The notes beneath the pieces were generated by a model. The model searched no databases, was not told the DNA's origin, and was given only the letters and a program-made list of their open reading frames with translations. Shown here piece after piece: positions 63,395 through 64,000 of a DNA stretch of 64,000 nucleotides. Within the stretch, counting starts at the first letter, position 1; every line of letters begins with the position of its first letter. Made by a program: the position numbers and the translations under genes. The stretch comes from Hemerocallis citrina (taxonomy: Eukaryota; Streptophyta; Magnoliopsida; Asparagales; Asphodelaceae), in assembly GCA_017893485.1 (NCBI GenBank), contig CM030366.1, forward strand, positions 100,700,953 through 100,764,952, given 5' to 3'.

Positions 63395-64000
63395 CTGAGG
63401 TTCAGAAGTGCCTCAAGGTGGCGACGCGTGTCAAAAGTGGTTCGGCGAGGTTTTCCGAAGTCCGAGTGAGAGTTTTTTCTTCGCGTTTGAGCGTCGGTGC
63501 CAAGAATGCTCGGCAAGGCGTGCCGAAGTCCAAAGCGAGAGTTTTTTCTTACGTTTGAGCGTCGGTGCCAAGAACGCTCGGCAAGGCATGCTGAAGTCCA
63601 AAGTGAGAGTTTTTCTCACGTTTGAGCGTCGGTTCCAAGAACGCTCGGCAAGGCGTGCCGAAGTCAAAAGTGAGAGTTTTTTCTCACGTTTGAGCGTCGG
63701 TGCCAAGAACGCTCGGCAAGGCGTGCCGAAGTCCAAAGTGAGAGTTTTTTCTCACGTTTGAGCGTCGGTGCTAAGAATGCTTGGCGAGGTGTGCCGAAGT
63801 TCAAAGCAAGAGTTTTTTCTCACGTTTGAGCGTCGGTGCCAAGAAAGCTCGGCGAGGTGTGCCGAAGTCCAAAGCGAGAGTTTTTTCTCACGTTTGAGCA
63901 TCGGTGCAAAGAACGCTCGGCAAGGCGTGCCGAATTCTAAAGTGAGTTTTTTCTCACGTTTGAGCGTCGGTGCCAAGAATGCTCGGCAAGGCGTGTCGAA
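63395..64000. repeat. 68-bp GC-rich tandem array, continuing past the window
   Basis: Units start (GAGCGTCGGT) at 63489, 63557, 63624, 63692, 63760, 63828, 63896 and 63962, with a diverged unit before them. Each unit has three potential hairpins: GAGCGT/ACGCTC, TCGGCA/TGCCGA and GTGAGA/TCTCAC. ORFs on both strands follow the repeat and are not genes. Confidence 0.92.

Noticed and set aside
63298..63976. Arg/Ser-rich ORFs on both strands
   Set aside because: They follow the 68-bp repeat array. Frames shift from unit to unit and both strands are equally open.

Overview
This window is plant nuclear DNA, most likely from a eudicot, and it is almost entirely transposable elements. The evidence is Ty1-copia and Ty3-gypsy type LTRs primed by initiator tRNA-Met, plant L1-type LINEs with C-terminal zf-RVT domains, a hAT element, short Helitrons and an integrated Caulimoviridae-type pararetrovirus. 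I found no convincing single-copy host gene, rRNA or functional tRNA gene. I cannot name the species.

Layout. 1-2767: 3' part of a decayed plus-strand LINE. 2791-14784: a decayed minus-strand endogenous pararetrovirus, slightly longer than one circular genome, split by a 2.86-kb solo LTR at 5340-8195. 14785-15354: AT-rich spacer. 15355-15960: short Helitron. 15422-27596: a tandem segmental duplication of a roughly 4.2-kb unit (Helitron 3' part, 350-390 bp tandem repeats, a 235-bp minus-strand Helitron, LINE 3' part). Its first copy also carries a 3.81-kb hAT element (16165-19974). 26146-33760: a complete but mutated minus-strand LINE with a 17-bp target duplication. 34371-37217: a second, truncated minus-strand LINE. 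37218-62660: nested LTR-retrotransposon territory. It has two copies (37218-39235 and 56579-62660) of one LTR-type sequence, a young Sirevirus-like Copia element (41855-51676), a minus-strand gypsy-type LTR with primer-binding site (52074 to about 55510), and a 4.02-kb solo LTR (57902-61925). 62661-64000: AT-rich sequence, then a 68-bp tandem array running off the window.

How the parts relate. Order of events can be read from nesting. The LINE inserted into the repeat unit, the unit was then duplicated, and the hAT element entered only one copy (the other copy is the empty site). Both long solo LTRs and the minus-strand Helitron also have recognisable target duplications or empty sites inside the window. 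The Copia LTRs differ at about 12 of 1380 positions, so that insertion is the youngest large event, yet its reverse transcriptase has lost a catalytic aspartate.

The most unusual signal is a palindrome, AGTCGACT. It occurs in pairs 20-22 bp apart (two DNA turns) and the pairs recur about every 65-69 bp in the Copia element. The same pairing occurs at exactly 78-bp steps in the otherwise different solo LTR at 5.3-8.2 kb. Three other LTR-type or terminal tandem arrays (43-, 50- and 68-bp units) also carry a hairpin in each unit.
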